Positions 14,064 through 15,027 of a stretch of 15,027 bases of DNA are shown piece by piece (position 1 is the first letter of the stretch; the number at the start of each line of letters is the position of its first letter). Location: the NCBI GenBank assembly GCA_964486145.1, contig CAZAMT010000071.1, forward strand, positions 1 through 15,027, given 5' to 3'. The notes below the pieces were generated by a model, which made no database searches, was not told the DNA's origin, and saw only the letters and a list, made by a program, of their open reading frames with translations. The position numbers and the translations under genes were made by a program. The DNA is from CAZAMT01 sp964486145 (GTDB lineage: Bacteria; Bacteroidota; Bacteroidia; Bacteroidales; JAAAOM01).

Positions 14064-14960
14064 GTGACTAAATTCAGATTTCAGTTTAGCAAAGGTATTT
14101 TGATGATGATCTTTGCCTCCTTTGTATTTGCTTCCATGGGGGCATTTGTAAAAGTGGCCAGCAGAGACCTGAGTTCCATTCAAATTGTATTTTTCAGAAA
14201 TGTCATTGGAATTGTATTTATTGTTTCGACAATTATAAGCAAACCGCTAAAAAACAAAGGAGGAAGGTTCGGACTGTTAATGTTCCGCGGGATATCAGGT
14301 ACACTTGCTCTTTATGCGCTTTTCTACAACATGGGGGATATTGGATTGGGAAAATCGATCACGTTTATTCAAACCGCACCGATATTCATTGCCATTTTTT
14401 CCATGATGTTTTTAAACGAACGTTTAAGTCTTCCGGGTTGGTTGGCAATATTTATCGGGTTTGCCGGAATTTTATTGATTTTTCGTCCTGATTTAAATAG
14501 TAACCCACTGAACAATTTTCTGGGAATTTTTAATGGAGTATTTGCGGCTGCAGCTTACACTTCTGTCCGTGAACTAAAAAAACATTACGAGACACGAAGC
14601 ATCGTGCTGTCGTTCATGTCATGGGGCATTATTTTACCGGTAATTTCAATGCTGTTTGCCCCATTTCTCAATAATCTAAAATTCGAGTTTATCGTCTCAC
14701 CATTTGTTTGGCCATCCGGCGAACAATGGTTCTGGTTACTTATGGTTGGTATTACAGCAATGTTGGGCCAGGTATATATCACAAAAGCTTACGGTGAGGA
14801 AAAGGCTGGTATTATTTCAACTGTAGGTTATGTAAATATACCATTTGCTATTTTTTTGGGTGTGCTGTTGGGAGACCCGTTTCCTGATTTCCTTGAGATA
14901 GCCGGTATTGTTTTGATTATTGTGAGTGGTGCGGTAATTTCTGTACGGCGGAATATTTAA
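14064..14960 (+). CDS. EamA/DMT family transporter
   Basis: This 298-residue integral membrane protein of the drug/metabolite transporter superfamily has two EamA repeats (about 10-142 and 152-294) and roughly ten hydrophobic segments. The first repeat ends with the typical NERLSLPGWLAIFIG followed by GILLIFRP (118-142). The second contains the family-like GQVYITKAYGEEKAG (235-249) and ends with GIVLIIVSGAVISV. Such proteins export metabolites, amino acids or drugs, and the substrate cannot be predicted. The GTG at 14064 is the furthest possible start, because an in-frame TAG lies at 14037 and no upstream ATG exists. An ATG at 14103 would drop 13 residues and still keep the first membrane helix, so the true start is uncertain. 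It follows the small STAS-like gene by 127 bp and carries its own -7 box, so co-transcription is not assured. The gene is complete, and the last 67 bases of the window show nothing. Confidence 0.92.
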   Translation: MTKFRFQFSKGILMMIFASFVFASMGAFVKVASRDLSSIQIVFFRNVIGIVFIVSTIISKPLKNKGGRFGLLMFRGISGTLALYALFYNMGDIGLGKSITFIQTAPIFIAIFSMMFLNERLSLPGWLAIFIGFAGILLIFRPDLNSNPLNNFLGIFNGVFAAAAYTSVRELKKHYETRSIVLSFMSWGIILPVISMLFAPFLNNLKFEFIVSPFVWPSGEQWFWLLMVGITAMLGQVYITKAYGEEKAGIISTVGYVNIPFAIFLGVLLGDPFPDFLEIAGIVLIIVSGAVISVRRNI

Positions 14961-15027
14961 ATATTTGCCTGTATTAAAATTGATCATCCTTTTCATGGAT
15001 AACAGCATGTGTTTTTTATCATCATTG

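Overview
The window looks like a chromosomal segment of a Bacteroidota bacterium, probably a marine or sediment Bacteroidales/Marinilabiliales-type organism (the rank below phylum is a guess). The grounds are a moderately AT-rich composition, start codons that lack Shine-Dalgarno sequences and sit behind A/T-rich leaders, upstream elements resembling the Bacteroidetes -7 box TAnnTTTG, and the gene families present (mannobiose/cellobiose 2-epimerase beside a GH26 mannanase, a class I FbaB-type aldolase, a secreted M1 peptidase, a relic of a DUF4038/GH140 enzyme).

Layout from left to right. 59-1963 (minus) encodes a secreted M1 zinc metallopeptidase. 1964-2397 has no intact gene but holds a frameshifted relic of a DUF4038/GH140-type glycoside hydrolase (about 2076-2364). 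2398-4813 (plus) is a two-gene mannan-use unit: an AGE-family 2-epimerase and a GH26 endo-beta-mannanase. 4895-5362 encodes a Bcp-type peroxiredoxin and ends in a strong hairpin terminator. 5662-6681 is recA behind a plausible promoter. 6682-7185 is non-coding and carries degenerate copies of a double-hairpin repeat.

7186-13138 (minus) is a tightly packed five-gene operon read from right to left: a fused HAD (beta-phosphoglucomutase-like) plus trehalose-6-phosphate phosphatase protein, a GH65 phosphorylase-type enzyme, a SpoIIAA/STAS-like small protein, a class I fructose-bisphosphate aldolase and an MgtC/SapB membrane protein. Gaps are 7, 40, 24 and 5 bp. The natural reading is a disaccharide-phosphorolysis unit: GH65 releases beta-glucose 1-phosphate, the HAD domain turns it into glucose 6-phosphate, and the aldolase links to glycolysis/gluconeogenesis, while the phosphatase domain adds a trehalose-phosphate activity. 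The first two genes together have the domain order and nearly the total length of the mycobacterial three-domain protein OtsB1, but split in two.

13139-13489 is the divergent control region. 13490-13936 (plus) encodes a small protein with a STAS-like sequence layout, and 14064-14960 (plus) an EamA/DMT-family transporter. No rRNA, tRNA, CRISPR array, intact insertion sequence or phage gene was seen. Most of the window is ordinary metabolism. The points worth a second look are the split OtsB1-like operon, the GH140 relic, the repeat array after recA, and the two STAS-like proteins that bracket the trehalose/GH65 pair.
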